DNA of 64,000 bases from Enterococcus ureasiticus (GTDB taxonomy: Bacteria; Bacillota; Bacilli; Lactobacillales; Enterococcaceae). Both the position numbers and the translations under genes were made by a program. Shown piece by piece: positions 18,911 to 27,935 of the stretch. Location: assembly GCF_001730285.1 (NCBI RefSeq), contig NZ_MIJZ01000001.1, positions 868,001 through 932,000 of the forward strand, given 5' to 3'. Numbering within the stretch: the stretch's first letter is position 1; every line of letters starts with the position of its first letter. The notes under the pieces were generated by a model, which did no database searches, was not told the origin of the DNA, and saw nothing but the letters and a program-made list of their open reading frames with translations.

Positions 18911-21900
18911 TTAAGCCGTTTGATAGGTCACTTGACTTTGACCATTTCCATTTGTTTTGATTTGTAATTGCTGTGGAATCCTTGCTTTTAATTCACTTAC
19001 ATGGCTGATAATACCGATCATTCTTCCTTCATTTTCGATTGTTTCTAACGCCTCCATTGCCATTTCTAGGGCTTCTTCATCTAAAGAACCAAATCCTTCA
19101 TCAATGAATAAAGCTTCAATTAAAACACCACCGGCCTGTTCTTGAATCACTTCAGCTAAAGACAAGGCTAAAGCTAGTGCCGCAATAAAACTTTCACCGC
19201 CAGATAATGTATGAGCACTACGTGTGCTTCCTGCATTATCATCATACACATTGATTTCAAGACCCGTTTGATTTTTATAACTCCCTGAATCTTGGTTTAA
19301 TTCAAATTGATAACGATTATTCGTCAATAAACTTAAACGTTGATTGGCTACTTTTAAAACTTCTTCCAAATACGTTTGTAGGACATACCTTTCCAAACTA
19401 GTTTTTCTTGGATTATCGCCATTGACGGTTGCTGCCAATTGGTGTAAAGCTGTTACTTCTTCCCACTGCTGTTCAACTGAAACAATCAATTCTTTGACTT
19501 GTTTTTGAATCTTTTCATTGGCTTGAATTTTTTCCTGCTGTTGATAATAATTTGCTTCTTTTGCTTGAAGTGAAACGGTCAATGTTTCAATTTCCTCAAG
19601 CAAGCTTGTTATTTCAGGCTTTTCCTTATTTTCAAGCTTTTGTTCTAATTCCGTTAATTGGAACGTCAATTGATCTTTTTTCTTATCAAAAGCAGTCAAT
19701 TCTTCTTTGATTGCTTCTAATTTAGGGACTTCTCTTAATAAAACACGAACTATTTTTTCGTCTAGTTCAAACCTTGATTCTTTTAAGACTGCAGAAAATT
19801 GTTTTTCCAACGATACTTTTTCAGCTAAATTTGCAGCCTGTTCTTTTGCAAGATGTTCTTCACTATTTTTTAACAACAATCGATTTTCTTTTAGTTTTCC
19901 TAATTGTTCGTCTATTTCTTGTTTTTGTGTTTCCCATTGCATTATTTGTTGTTCTAGTTGTTGTTTATCATTTTTTATTTCGATTAAAGTAAGGTTTTCA
20001 GCGCTCAATTGTTCTGAAATTATTTTTAATTTTGTTTGATTCGCTGCTTGTTCTTGCTGTTTTTCAGTGACGATTTTTTCTTTTTCAGACACTTTATCCT
20101 GTTGCTCTTTCACTGTTTTTTCTGATTCAATGATTTTATTTTTAGCCGTTTCGATTCGTTCTAACTCATCTTCAAGTTTAACCGATAAAGCCTGAAAATT
20201 GCTTGTAGTTTGTTCGATCCCGTCTAAGGTCAAAGGTTCAGTTAGAGTGACGATTTGTTTTTCTTGTAATTGTTCAAGAAGTGATTGCACTTTGCTATTT
20301 TGCAAGTCTAACTCTTTTTGTAATTCTTGTTCAGTAATCTTCGTTTGGCTTACTTGGGCTTGTAGTTTTGCAACCGTTGCTTCTTGTTTTTGTGCCGTTT
20401 GCTCGATATGATTGAGCTGATTTTCTATAGCTTGAATTTCCTCTAATGAAAACTCTTGATGTTCATTTTGATTTGGATGCTCCACTGAACCGCAAACTGG
20501 ACAAGGTTCACCTTCCACTAAAAACAAGCTTAAACGGCTGATCTGCATTTTTGCCCATTGGCTTTTTTGTTCTGCAACTTGTTGGTAAATCGTCTCTTTC
20601 TCAACCACTGCTTGCTTGAGTTCTGTATTCTTATTATTCAGCTGTTCCTTGATCGCGATTTTTTTCACTTCAAGTTGCTTCTGATTTTCCCAACTTTCTA
20701 AAAAAATCTGCCATTGTGCTTGATGACGTTCTAATTCCAACTGTTCTTTTTCAATTTGAACCTGCTTTTCTATGACAGCGAGTTCTTTTTGATACTCTTG
20801 TTCAGCTTTGATTTGTATTTCTTTTATTTTAGTCAACTTGCCCATTATTGTTTCTAGTTCTATAGAATTTTTTTTGATTGTGTTTGATACTTTTTCTTTC
20901 TCTTCATATAACGGAATTTGGAATTGTAACTGTGTGACTTTTTCTTTGATTTTATTTATTTCAGCTTCTTGATCTAAATTTTCTTTTTGCGCATTTTCCC
21001 ATCGTTGGATCAGTTGCTGCTGTGTTACCTGTTCTATTTTATTTTCTTTCAGCTCTTGTTCGTAGGTTGAAATCAGTTTGGTTTTTTCATCGATTTTCTC
21101 AATCAGTCCTTGATGATTTTTTACCCATTGAAGTTGTTGTTCTTCTGTTCTTAATTTCTCAATCATCTCAGTCGCTTGATCTAATTCTTCTTTTTGACTT
21201 TTAAGCTGACTTTGTTTTAGAAATTCATTGGCTAGTTCTTCTAAAGCGAATTTTTCTTGCTCTTTGCTCTGCTTTTGTTTCTGTAAAATCATTAATTCCG
21301 ATTTTTCTGCAGCTTGTTGCTTGATCATCAATTCTTGCTGTTGATCTAATGCGGCTAATTGCTGCTCTACGGACAATTCTTCTAGTAATTGTTCTTGCCA
21401 ATAAAGTTGATCCAATTTTGCTTGAATCATTTGTTGCGTCGCTTCAATTCCCTTATTGACTGACTTCAATTGTGTTTTTAACTGCTCGTTTAACGTCTGA
21501 TACAACTGCGTACCAAATAAATTTCGTAGCACTTTTTCTTTATCGTTACTATTTGCAATCAAAAAGGTTCTAAATTCTCCTTGCGGCAAAAGAACGATCT
21601 GAGCAAATTGCGTAGCATCCAAATGCAGCAGTTCTTGAATAAAGCTATCAACTTCTCGGCGTTTCGTATATTCTCTTAGCTCTTTTCCAGAAGAATCTTT
21701 GACGATCAACGAGATCTTAGCACTTTGAGTACGAGTCCCATCTCCGCGTTTTTTATAAAGTTCTTGTTCTGGTTTTCTAGTAATATCATAAAAATAGTCC
21801 CCATGAGAAAAAGCCAAATGAACCTCTGTTGGCTCCGATGGATCAGCAAAAGTCGAACGCATTTCTTTGCCTTGTCGTAACTTTCCGGAGCTTTCACCAA

Positions 21901-22054
21901 ATAAAGCATAGCTCATCCCATCAAAAATCGTGGTCTTCCCTGAACCCGTCTTACCACTGATCAAAAATAGTGACGAGTCTTCAAACTTATTAAAGTCAAT
22001 CGTTTCAGCAATATAAGGTCCAAAGTTTTTTAATGTTAGTGTTAATGGTTTCAA
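18911..22054 (-). CDS. sbcC: SbcC exonuclease subunit
   Basis: 1047-residue SMC-like ATPase, partner of SbcD in the nuclease that opens hairpins and processes broken ends. Walker A GKTGSGKTT is near the N-terminus. Two long Gln/Glu/Lys-rich coiled coils flank the zinc hook CPVC (residues 518-521). The C-terminus has LSGGESFIAALALALSLAE (shown in part) and Walker B LFIDEGFGSLD. I start at the TTG at 22054: GAGGG lies 7 bases upstream and the sbcD stop is one base away. The frame extends to 22099 inside sbcD. Confidence 0.94.
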   Translation of the reverse strand: MKPLTLTLKNFGPYIAETIDFNKFEDSSLFLISGKTGSGKTTIFDGMSYALFGESSGKLRQGKEMRSTFADPSEPTEVHLAFSHGDYFYDITRKPEQELYKKRGDGTRTQSAKISLIVKDSSGKELREYTKRREVDSFIQELLHLDATQFAQIVLLPQGEFRTFLIANSNDKEKVLRNLFGTQLYQTLNEQLKTQLKSVNKGIEATQQMIQAKLDQLYWQEQLLEELSVEQQLAALDQQQELMIKQQAAEKSELMILQKQKQSKEQEKFALEELANEFLKQSQLKSQKEELDQATEMIEKLRTEEQQLQWVKNHQGLIEKIDEKTKLISTYEQELKENKIEQVTQQQLIQRWENAQKENLDQEAEINKIKEKVTQLQFQIPLYEEKEKVSNTIKKNSIELETIMGKLTKIKEIQIKAEQEYQKELAVIEKQVQIEKEQLELERHQAQWQIFLESWENQKQLEVKKIAIKEQLNNKNTELKQAVVEKETIYQQVAEQKSQWAKMQISRLSLFLVEGEPCPVCGSVEHPNQNEHQEFSLEEIQAIENQLNHIEQTAQKQEATVAKLQAQVSQTKITEQELQKELDLQNSKVQSLLEQLQEKQIVTLTEPLTLDGIEQTTSNFQALSVKLEDELERIETAKNKIIESEKTVKEQQDKVSEKEKIVTEKQQEQAANQTKLKIISEQLSAENLTLIEIKNDKQQLEQQIMQWETQKQEIDEQLGKLKENRLLLKNSEEHLAKEQAANLAEKVSLEKQFSAVLKESRFELDEKIVRVLLREVPKLEAIKEELTAFDKKKDQLTFQLTELEQKLENKEKPEITSLLEEIETLTVSLQAKEANYYQQQEKIQANEKIQKQVKELIVSVEQQWEEVTALHQLAATVNGDNPRKTSLERYVLQTYLEEVLKVANQRLSLLTNNRYQFELNQDSGSYKNQTGLEINVYDDNAGSTRSAHTLSGGESFIAALALALSLAEVIQEQAGGVLIEALFIDEGFGSLDEEALEMAMEALETIENEGRMIGIISHVSELKARIPQQLQIKTNGNGQSQVTYQTA

Positions 22055-22055
22055 C

Positions 22056-23195
22056 TTATTTCCCTCTTTCTGCTTGATGAAGCGCTGATAAATTGTCATT
22101 GATCCAAACCTGTTGTTGAGGGGTCATCTCTTCTCCCGTTACTTCTGAAAAAAATTGATCTACTAATTCAGTAGGTGCTAAGGTTTTGATTTCTTTTTTT
22201 GTTTCATTATTTTTCTGTTGTTCTTCTCTTCCAAATAAACGTTCGACACCGATCACTCTTGGATAAATTTGTCGTAGCTGATTCATCATGTTAGGAATTA
22301 CAGCACGATCTGTCAATTGAATATGTAAATAATTTTCACGATCGATCGACTCATAAAACGCTTGTGCAGTCAGATCTTTAAAACTGCCTTCGATTTGTAC
22401 GACGTCCCTTAGCGGTGTGATTTCTTTAAATTCAAATCTTGTTTCATCAACCTCAGTATCAACGATCCAAACCCCTTTTTTCTGGTTCATTTCAGATAGT
22501 GAAAATTTTAATGGTGACCCACTATATCGTGCATTTTCGGCCTGCAACGCATTTTTCCCGTGTAAGTGACCTAACGCGACATAGTCGAAAGACTCCAGTA
22601 ACGATAACGGTACTGTATCCAAGCCGCCGACCATCAATTTTGTTTCCGAATCAGACTTTTCACTGCCAGCTACAAAAAAATGACTGACTAAAACATGTGC
22701 CATATCAGGTTTGAATTTTTTCTCCATCGCTGTAACGACTTCTTTCATTCCATGTTCAATTGTCCGGATTTCTTCATTATCAAAATATAGCCGAGCAGAA
22801 ATCGGTTCAAAATAAGGCAATAGAAAAAATTGTGTGTTCCCCATTTCCACAGGTTCAAACGCCTGATCCAAACGAGTATTCAAATGAAAATCTGACTGGA
22901 CAAACCACGGCCCTCCCGTTTCTAAACGGGTACTGCTGTCATGATTTCCCGAAATTGCCAACACTGGAAATTTTTCTTGTAAATTCATTTCTACGATCAT
23001 TCGATTGAAGACTTCGATTGCTTCAACGGAAGGAACTGAGCGATCATATAGATCACCTGCAACGACTATTGCATCCACTTTTTCTTCTTTAGCGATCTTT
23101 AGAATCTGTTGGAATGCATCTGCCTGCTCTTCTAATAAATCGTAGCCATGTAATTTCTTGCCAATATGCCAATCTGCTGTATGTAAAAAACGCAT
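22056..23195 (-). CDS. sbcD: SbcD exonuclease subunit
   Basis: 379-residue Mre11-type metallophosphatase nuclease. Phosphoesterase motifs in order are HTADWHIGKKLHGYD, VVAGDLYDRSVPS, AISGNHDSSTRL, VSHFFV and LGHLHGKN, carrying the Asp/His/Asn metal ligands. The frame is open to 23345, but homology starts at ATG 23195 with AGGTGG upstream. It is translated just ahead of sbcC, with one base between the sbcD stop and the sbcC TTG, as expected for subunits of one complex. Confidence 0.95.
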   Translation of the reverse strand: MRFLHTADWHIGKKLHGYDLLEEQADAFQQILKIAKEEKVDAIVVAGDLYDRSVPSVEAIEVFNRMIVEMNLQEKFPVLAISGNHDSSTRLETGGPWFVQSDFHLNTRLDQAFEPVEMGNTQFFLLPYFEPISARLYFDNEEIRTIEHGMKEVVTAMEKKFKPDMAHVLVSHFFVAGSEKSDSETKLMVGGLDTVPLSLLESFDYVALGHLHGKNALQAENARYSGSPLKFSLSEMNQKKGVWIVDTEVDETRFEFKEITPLRDVVQIEGSFKDLTAQAFYESIDRENYLHIQLTDRAVIPNMMNQLRQIYPRVIGVERLFGREEQQKNNETKKEIKTLAPTELVDQFFSEVTGEEMTPQQQVWINDNLSALHQAERGK

Positions 23196-23282
23196 TTTCC
23201 CACCACCTAAAAAAGTCCTTCTTACTATTATACCAAATTTACGGAGAAATATATGGTTCAAACGTATAGAATTTTTTAAACT

Positions 23283-23328
23283 AAAAAAAAAGCTTGAAAT
23301 ATAACTCTTAGAGTCATTCCCAAGCTCG
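23283..23328 (-). terminator. Terminator downstream of plsC
   Basis: Read leftward, AGCTTG...CAAGCT encloses a smaller GACTC/GAGT stem and is followed by eight T. It separates plsC from sbcD. Confidence 0.75.
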
Positions 23329-23354
23329 AAAGGATCAAAACACAAATTTCGCTG

Positions 23355-23975
23355 TTATTCCTTCACTTCATATTTAAAATTAGGATCAATTTCTTGATCT
23401 AAACTGTCAAAAGTTGCCTGCATTCTTCGTTCAACCTCAGCAATGCCCTCTTTATCCATTTTTGGAATGTCACTAACATCGATTGGTTCACCAAAACGAA
23501 CAGTCACACGACGACGTTTAAATAAATCTTTCAACGTCAAAGGCCCTTGATACACAGCTGGAACGATTTTAACTTTGGCCATTTTTGCAATCAGTGCTAC
23601 GCCGCCTTTTAACTCAGAAGAATGACGCGTTCCACTTGGAAACATCACCAAGCTTAAATCAGTATTCTTTAATGTTTTCACGGGTGTTTTGATTGCACTT
23701 GGACCAGGTTTTTCCCGATCTACAGGAAAGGCATTTGCATGCTTTAAAATAAAACTTAGAAAAGGATTCTTAAATAGTTCTTTTTTTGCCATAAAACTAA
23801 ACTTTTTCGGTGATCCACCCACAGCTAAATACAACGGCTCCCACCAAGTTCTATGAGGTGCAACTAAAATATAATTTTCATTTTGAGGAATACGGTCTTT
23901 CTTTTCATAGTGCGCATTGCCGTTGATAATAAATAAAACAACCCGGACAACGCCACGCATAAATGTAAAAAACAT
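23355..23975 (-). CDS. plsC: PlsC-like 1-acylglycerol-3-phosphate acyltransferase
   Basis: 206-residue membrane-associated acyltransferase of phospholipid synthesis. An N-terminal hydrophobic helix (VVRVVLFII) precedes the catalytic block APHRTWWEPLYLA. The usual HX4D reads H41-X4-E46 here, a conservative change of the motif acid. The second block is MFPSGTRHS in place of the common FPEGTRS. VPAVYQG is the third. AAAGGAAG precedes the ATG. It is monocistronic with its own terminator. The altered motif could mark a subfamily; activity is not shown by sequence. Confidence 0.87.
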   Translation of the reverse strand: MFFTFMRGVVRVVLFIINGNAHYEKKDRIPQNENYILVAPHRTWWEPLYLAVGGSPKKFSFMAKKELFKNPFLSFILKHANAFPVDREKPGPSAIKTPVKTLKNTDLSLVMFPSGTRHSSELKGGVALIAKMAKVKIVPAVYQGPLTLKDLFKRRRVTVRFGEPIDVSDIPKMDKEGIAEVERRMQATFDSLDQEIDPNFKYEVKE

Positions 23976-24143
23976 GTTTTTCTTCCTTTCTTTTCACTAG
24001 CTATAAGTATGCCGAAAATTGATGCTTTTGACAAGTCTTTTTCACAGGTTTCTTCTAATCTTAATTGTAGTATAATATAAGGATATCATCTGTTCCATCA
24101 AAGAGCTTTACGATATAATTCAAAAAAACTGGGGGTTAAACTG

Positions 24144-24560
24144 ATGATTGACTATAAATCACTGAATCAAAAAGAAAATGAAGCCAAACTGATCAAACTA
24201 CTTTCTGAAAATCAGGAAGAAGAAAAAAGTATTCCCGCTGAAACAAATCAACCTTTTTCTCTCGCTTTATATGACAAGGATCTTTATATCGGTGGTATCA
24301 CAGCGAATAAATGGATGAATGCGACCCATATTTCTTTGTTAGCAATCAATAAAAATTATCGCGGCAAAGGCTACGGCGCACAGCTACTCAAAAAAGCGGA
24401 GGCATTTGCTGTCGAATCAGGTTCTAGCCTTATAACAATCAATACCCAAGACTATCAAGCAAAAACATTCTATGAAAATTACGGCTACCAAGTGTTTGGG
24501 CAGCTTGCTGACACACCTTTTATTGGTACTACTAAATATTATTTAGTTAAACGAATTTAA
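24144..24560 (+). CDS. GNAT-family N-acetyltransferase
   Basis: 138 residues with a GNAT fold. The acetyl-CoA loop is NYRGKGYGAQLLKKAEAFA (motif A), followed by ITINTQDYQAKTFYENYGY (motif B). There is no clue to the acceptor. A TATAAT near 24070 is a possible -10. The following tRNA methyltransferase gene starts 31 bases downstream, and the four genes to 26054 are all rightward and tightly spaced, so one operon is likely. Confidence 0.85.
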   Translation: MIDYKSLNQKENEAKLIKLLSENQEEEKSIPAETNQPFSLALYDKDLYIGGITANKWMNATHISLLAINKNYRGKGYGAQLLKKAEAFAVESGSSLITINTQDYQAKTFYENYGYQVFGQLADTPFIGTTKYYLVKRI

Positions 24561-24590
24561 AACGAAAAAAGATAAAGGAATGAGTTAAAC

Positions 24591-25325
24591 ATGTTACTAC
24601 CAGGTGAGAGAATCGATCAGTTATTTGCTGATGATATCCAAATCATTCAAAGCAAAGAAGTTTTTTCTTTTTCAATAGATGCTGTTTTACTAGCAAATTT
24701 CCCTGTATTCCCTAAAAACGGTACGATCGTTGATCTTTGTGCTGGAAACGGAGCAATTGGTTTATTTGCCAGTCGTAAAACAAAAGCTAAAATAACACAA
24801 ATCGAGTTACAAGAGCGTCTAGCTGATATGGGAAAAAGAAGTATTCAACTCAATCAGTTAGAAGAACAGATGACAATGCTAGAATTGGATTTAAAAAAAG
24901 CGACAACCGTTGTCAAACCAGACTCAGTCGATTTAGTTCTATGTAATCCTCCCTATTTCAAAGAACTACCCACAAGTCAAAAAAATCCGAATCCTCACCT
25001 AGCGATTGCCCGTCACGAGATCCATACAACACTGACAGAAGTAATCGAGGTATCGGCAAAACTTTTAAAAACAAATGGTCGTCTAGCAATGGTTCATCGT
25101 CCCGACCGTTTTTTAGATATACTGCATGCAATGGAATCAGCAAATATTGCCCCTAAACGAGTTCGATTTGTTTATCCTAAAGTTGGAAAAGAAGCAAACA
25201 CCTTATTGATCGAGGGAATCAAACAAGGAAAAAAAGACGGTTTTCGCGTTTTACCACCATTATTCACGTATGACGAACAAAATAACTACTTACCAGAAAT
25301 GAAGGCGATGCTATATGGAGACTGA
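24591..25325 (+). CDS. TrmN6-like tRNA (adenine-N6) methyltransferase
   Basis: 244-residue SAM-dependent methylase. The SAM motif is IVDLCAGNGAIGLF, and the N6-adenine catalytic motif is NPPY in DLVLCNPPYFKEL. The N-terminal GERIDQLFADDIQIIQS is typical of the YfiC/TrmN6 family that modifies A37 of tRNA-Val. AAAGGA lies about 11 bases before the ATG. The last 11 bases overlap the GIY-YIG gene, a pairing common in Firmicutes. Confidence 0.9.
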   Translation: MLLPGERIDQLFADDIQIIQSKEVFSFSIDAVLLANFPVFPKNGTIVDLCAGNGAIGLFASRKTKAKITQIELQERLADMGKRSIQLNQLEEQMTMLELDLKKATTVVKPDSVDLVLCNPPYFKELPTSQKNPNPHLAIARHEIHTTLTEVIEVSAKLLKTNGRLAMVHRPDRFLDILHAMESANIAPKRVRFVYPKVGKEANTLLIEGIKQGKKDGFRVLPPLFTYDEQNNYLPEMKAMLYGD

Positions 25326-25590
25326 TCACTATTTTTATGTACTTCATTGTAAAGATGATACATTTTATGGCGGTTATACAACAGATCCTGAGCGCCGTTT
25401 AAAAGAGCATAACAGCGGTACCGGAGCAAAATATACACGACTGCCCTCACGACTGCCAGCGAAAATGATTCATATTGAAAAATTCAGGAGCCGCAGCGAC
25501 GCTACTAAAGCAGAATATGCATTTAAAAAACTAACAAGAAAACATAAAATTGCTTATTTAAAAGAGAAAGGAGCAACTGAATGCAACTGA
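25315..25590 (+). CDS. GIY-YIG nuclease-family protein (YhbQ/YazA type)
   Basis: 91 residues, a lone GIY-YIG domain: FYVLHCKDDTFYGGYTTDPERRLKEHNSG (shown in two parts: YVL and YGG are the signature), with the conserved Arg in ERRLKEH and the Glu in AEYAFKKLTR. It overlaps the methyltransferase gene by 11 bases and the next GNAT gene by 10 bases, so all three are co-translated. Stand-alone members of this family have structure-selective nuclease activity in some bacteria, but the role here is unknown. Confidence 0.9.
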   Translation: METDHYFYVLHCKDDTFYGGYTTDPERRLKEHNSGTGAKYTRLPSRLPAKMIHIEKFRSRSDATKAEYAFKKLTRKHKIAYLKEKGATECN

Positions 25591-26054
25591 TCATCCGACC
25601 TTTTCTTTCTACTGATGCACCACAAATCGCTCACCTTTTGAAAAGAAACTTTTTAGAAATAAACAGCAAAGATTATCCAATTGAACAAATGAAACAGTTA
25701 GCTGCAGAATACACTTCTGAAAAAATTATTGAACAAGCAGCCTACGCTCATACCTATGTAGCAGAATCAGCTGGCGAGGTAATTGGTACAGGAACCATTT
25801 GCCCATTTTGGGATAGCCAAACAGAGAGCATTATTTTGAGCTTATTTGTGCAACCGGAATTTCATGGACAAGGAATCGGTTCGGCTATCATGAACCATAT
25901 CGAACATGATGCGTTCTATCTCCGAGCAAAACGAATCGAGATTCCTGCTTCTAGAACAGCGAAAAAATTTTATTTACGTCTAGGCTATCAAATAAAGAAT
26001 AATGAACAGACTGAAGATGAAAATGGATATTTACGTATGGAGAAAAGGGTATAA
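25581..26054 (+). CDS. GNAT-family N-acetyltransferase
   Basis: 157 residues. The acetyl-CoA binding segment VQPEFHGQGIGSAIMNHIE is clear, and the C-terminal ASRTAKKFYLRLGY strand fits the GNAT fold. AAAGGAG lies 7 bases before the ATG, which overlaps the end of the GIY-YIG gene. It is the last gene of the unit, followed by a terminator. The acceptor is unknown. Confidence 0.86.
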   Translation: MQLIIRPFLSTDAPQIAHLLKRNFLEINSKDYPIEQMKQLAAEYTSEKIIEQAAYAHTYVAESAGEVIGTGTICPFWDSQTESIILSLFVQPEFHGQGIGSAIMNHIEHDAFYLRAKRIEIPASRTAKKFYLRLGYQIKNNEQTEDENGYLRMEKRV

Positions 26055-26088
26055 AAAATCCTCAGCCGTTATTTCGACTGAGGATTTT
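26055..26088. terminator. Bidirectional terminator
   Basis: The perfect stem AAAATCCTCAG (26055-26065) with CTGAGGATTTT (26078-26088) lies between the GNAT gene and the convergent ltrA-like gene. Confidence 0.85.
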
Positions 26089-26099
26089 ATTTTCATTGT

Positions 26100-27200
26100 C
26101 TACTTAAGTTCTTGTTTGACCTTATACAGTAAAAATAATAGAAAGACAATATTAACAATTAAAAATGGTGCCATAAAATCTTGTAATAGCAAGCTTACCA
26201 CGATCCATGCTACAAAATATAAAACACTTTTGCTAATAAAAGGAAGATAATTATGTTTATTTTTTGTATAAATGATCATATTAACAATCGTTCCACCTAA
26301 GAAAAATATCAAACTAGCAGCCAAACATAGCGTAAAGAAAAGCGGGTTGATTCCACCTTCTACATAGTTTTCATACAAAACGATCGATATCCCAAGTCCA
26401 ACGAAAATAAAATAATGAGCATGAATCAAAACCAAACCCGCCGTTGCCTTTTGCCGATCGATCCCTGATTTGTATACTGCGTTGTAAAATAAAAACATCA
26501 CCACAACTAATAGAAAGAATAAAACGCTACCAATACTTATTTCGTTAAAAATAATCGTATTCGCAACTGCAATCACGGCTTCACCAAATAATAATAGCGT
26601 AAATAGATTATAACGTTCCGTTAAATGTCCAAAATTCGTGGGAAAGTCTTCCAACGCTTTTTTCATAACAATCGGGAAAAATGCTGTAATGACAATAGCA
26701 AGCGCATACACACTAAACCGAACAGAATAAGCTCCCCACGGTACAATCGTAATAAAACCAATCACTCCACTTGCGCACAAAACAATTGCTAATTGAGAAC
26801 ATAACTTCTTCACAACAGAATCTTCCGTACTTCTCATTTTCAAATAATACTGTAATGCAATACTGAAAAACAAAATAGAGGTTGCTCCTGCGAAAGTAAA
26901 ATGTGTCTTCTCAAAGTCAACATTGATCGATTGAGCTAAAATAATCACCCAGAACATATCAAAAAATAAAAATAATGCACTTGTCTTGTTCTTAATCGAG
27001 AAGCGATTAGCAAAGACCGTTTGATACGTCCAAATCGTCCAAAAAACAAGTGTCAACATTAGAAATTCGCCAAGACTTTTGAAAGATAAGACTTGATCTG
27101 CACCAACAAATAAAATCGATGCAATACGACTGATCGCATAGGCAAAAATCAAATCATAAAACAGTTCGAATTCGGAAACCTCTTTTTTTAGCACCTGCAT
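26100..27200 (-). CDS. LtrA-family membrane protein
   Basis: 366 residues with about 11 hydrophobic helices. The N-terminal SEFELFYDLIFAYAISRIA and the later FGEAVIAVANTI match the low-temperature-requirement LtrA family, whose biochemical function is unknown. GGAAGTGA precedes the ATG. It is a single gene, with divergent space upstream (27201-27310) holding no evident gene. Confidence 0.86.
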   Translation of the reverse strand: MQVLKKEVSEFELFYDLIFAYAISRIASILFVGADQVLSFKSLGEFLMLTLVFWTIWTYQTVFANRFSIKNKTSALFLFFDMFWVIILAQSINVDFEKTHFTFAGATSILFFSIALQYYLKMRSTEDSVVKKLCSQLAIVLCASGVIGFITIVPWGAYSVRFSVYALAIVITAFFPIVMKKALEDFPTNFGHLTERYNLFTLLLFGEAVIAVANTIIFNEISIGSVLFFLLVVVMFLFYNAVYKSGIDRQKATAGLVLIHAHYFIFVGLGISIVLYENYVEGGINPLFFTLCLAASLIFFLGGTIVNMIIYTKNKHNYLPFISKSVLYFVAWIVVSLLLQDFMAPFLIVNIVFLLFLLYKVKQELK

Positions 27201-27314
27201 TCGATCACTTCCATTCAGATTTAATAGTTATTATTGTTCTTTTTTATTATAGTCTTGATCATCCATTTAATACAAAAATAGTGACCCCTATTGCTATTAT
27301 TTGTCACAAAATAA

Positions 27315-27353
27315 AAAAGAGAAGCAAAACTAAGAATAGTTTTGCTTCTCTTT
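27315..27353 (-). terminator. Terminator downstream of the nicotinamidase-like gene
   Basis: The perfect stem AGAGAAGCAAAACT with AGTTTTGCTTCTCT and a 6-base loop is followed leftward by a T-rich tract. Confidence 0.85.
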
Positions 27354-27356
27354 CAA

Positions 27357-27905
27357 TCATTCAATTATCTCTGCTCCTAAGGTTTGCTTAAAATGATTTA
27401 ACGCCCATTCATGTCCGACTGGATCAAAGCTAGCAACCGCATTTTTATGAATGACGATTTTATAGCCTAAATTATAAGCATCTACCGCTGTATGCAACAC
27501 GCAAATATCCGTACAAACACCCACTAAATGAACCTCTGTGATTCCTCTTTCACGAAGGCGAATATCTAAATCCGTCCCACTAAAAGCTGAATAATGACGC
27601 TTATCGATCCAATAAACAGTTGCTTTTTCACGGCTTTCTTCGTAAACCTCTGCAAGTTCTCCGTAAAGATTTCGTCCAGTTGTGCCAGCGATATTATGAG
27701 GTGGAAACAAGCCATTCTCCGGATGATAAGGATCATTTTGTTCATGACGGTCAATAGCATAAACTACAAAGTCTTCATTTTCAGTAAACATTTTCGTCAC
27801 CTCAGCCAAAGGTTTTTCAATTGCTTGGCCTGCACTACCAGTAGTTAAAGCACCATCTGTTGCTACAAAGTCATTCGTGTAATCGATCGAAATCAATGCT
27901 CTCAT
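27357..27905 (-). CDS. Nicotinamidase/isochorismatase-family hydrolase
   Basis: 182 residues with the cysteine hydrolase fold. The Asp is in ISIDYTNDF, the Lys in WIDKRHYSAFSGTDLD, and the catalytic Cys in VGVCTDICVLHTAVDAY. These three residues fit PncA-type nicotinamidases, which feed NAD salvage, though related isochorismatase-like enzymes cannot be excluded. GGAGG lies 7 bases before the ATG. It lies 31 bases downstream of mtnN and probably shares its transcript. Confidence 0.86.
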   Translation of the reverse strand: MRALISIDYTNDFVATDGALTTGSAGQAIEKPLAEVTKMFTENEDFVVYAIDRHEQNDPYHPENGLFPPHNIAGTTGRNLYGELAEVYEESREKATVYWIDKRHYSAFSGTDLDIRLRERGITEVHLVGVCTDICVLHTAVDAYNLGYKIVIHKNAVASFDPVGHEWALNHFKQTLGAEIIE

Positions 27906-27935
27906 TCTAAAACCTCCATTTAAAAGTAGGACAGG

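Noticed and set aside
15693-23195. SNF2 plus SbcCD as a dedicated phage-defence island
   Set aside because: All three are common core genes in Firmicutes, and no defence-specific partner, mobility gene or composition change is seen.
24591-26054. Possible new defence or restriction module formed by the methylase, GIY-YIG and GNAT genes
   Set aside because: The methylase carries TrmN6 tRNA-methylase features, and the lone GIY-YIG domain is the common YhbQ/YazA type often found beside it; both are housekeeping families.
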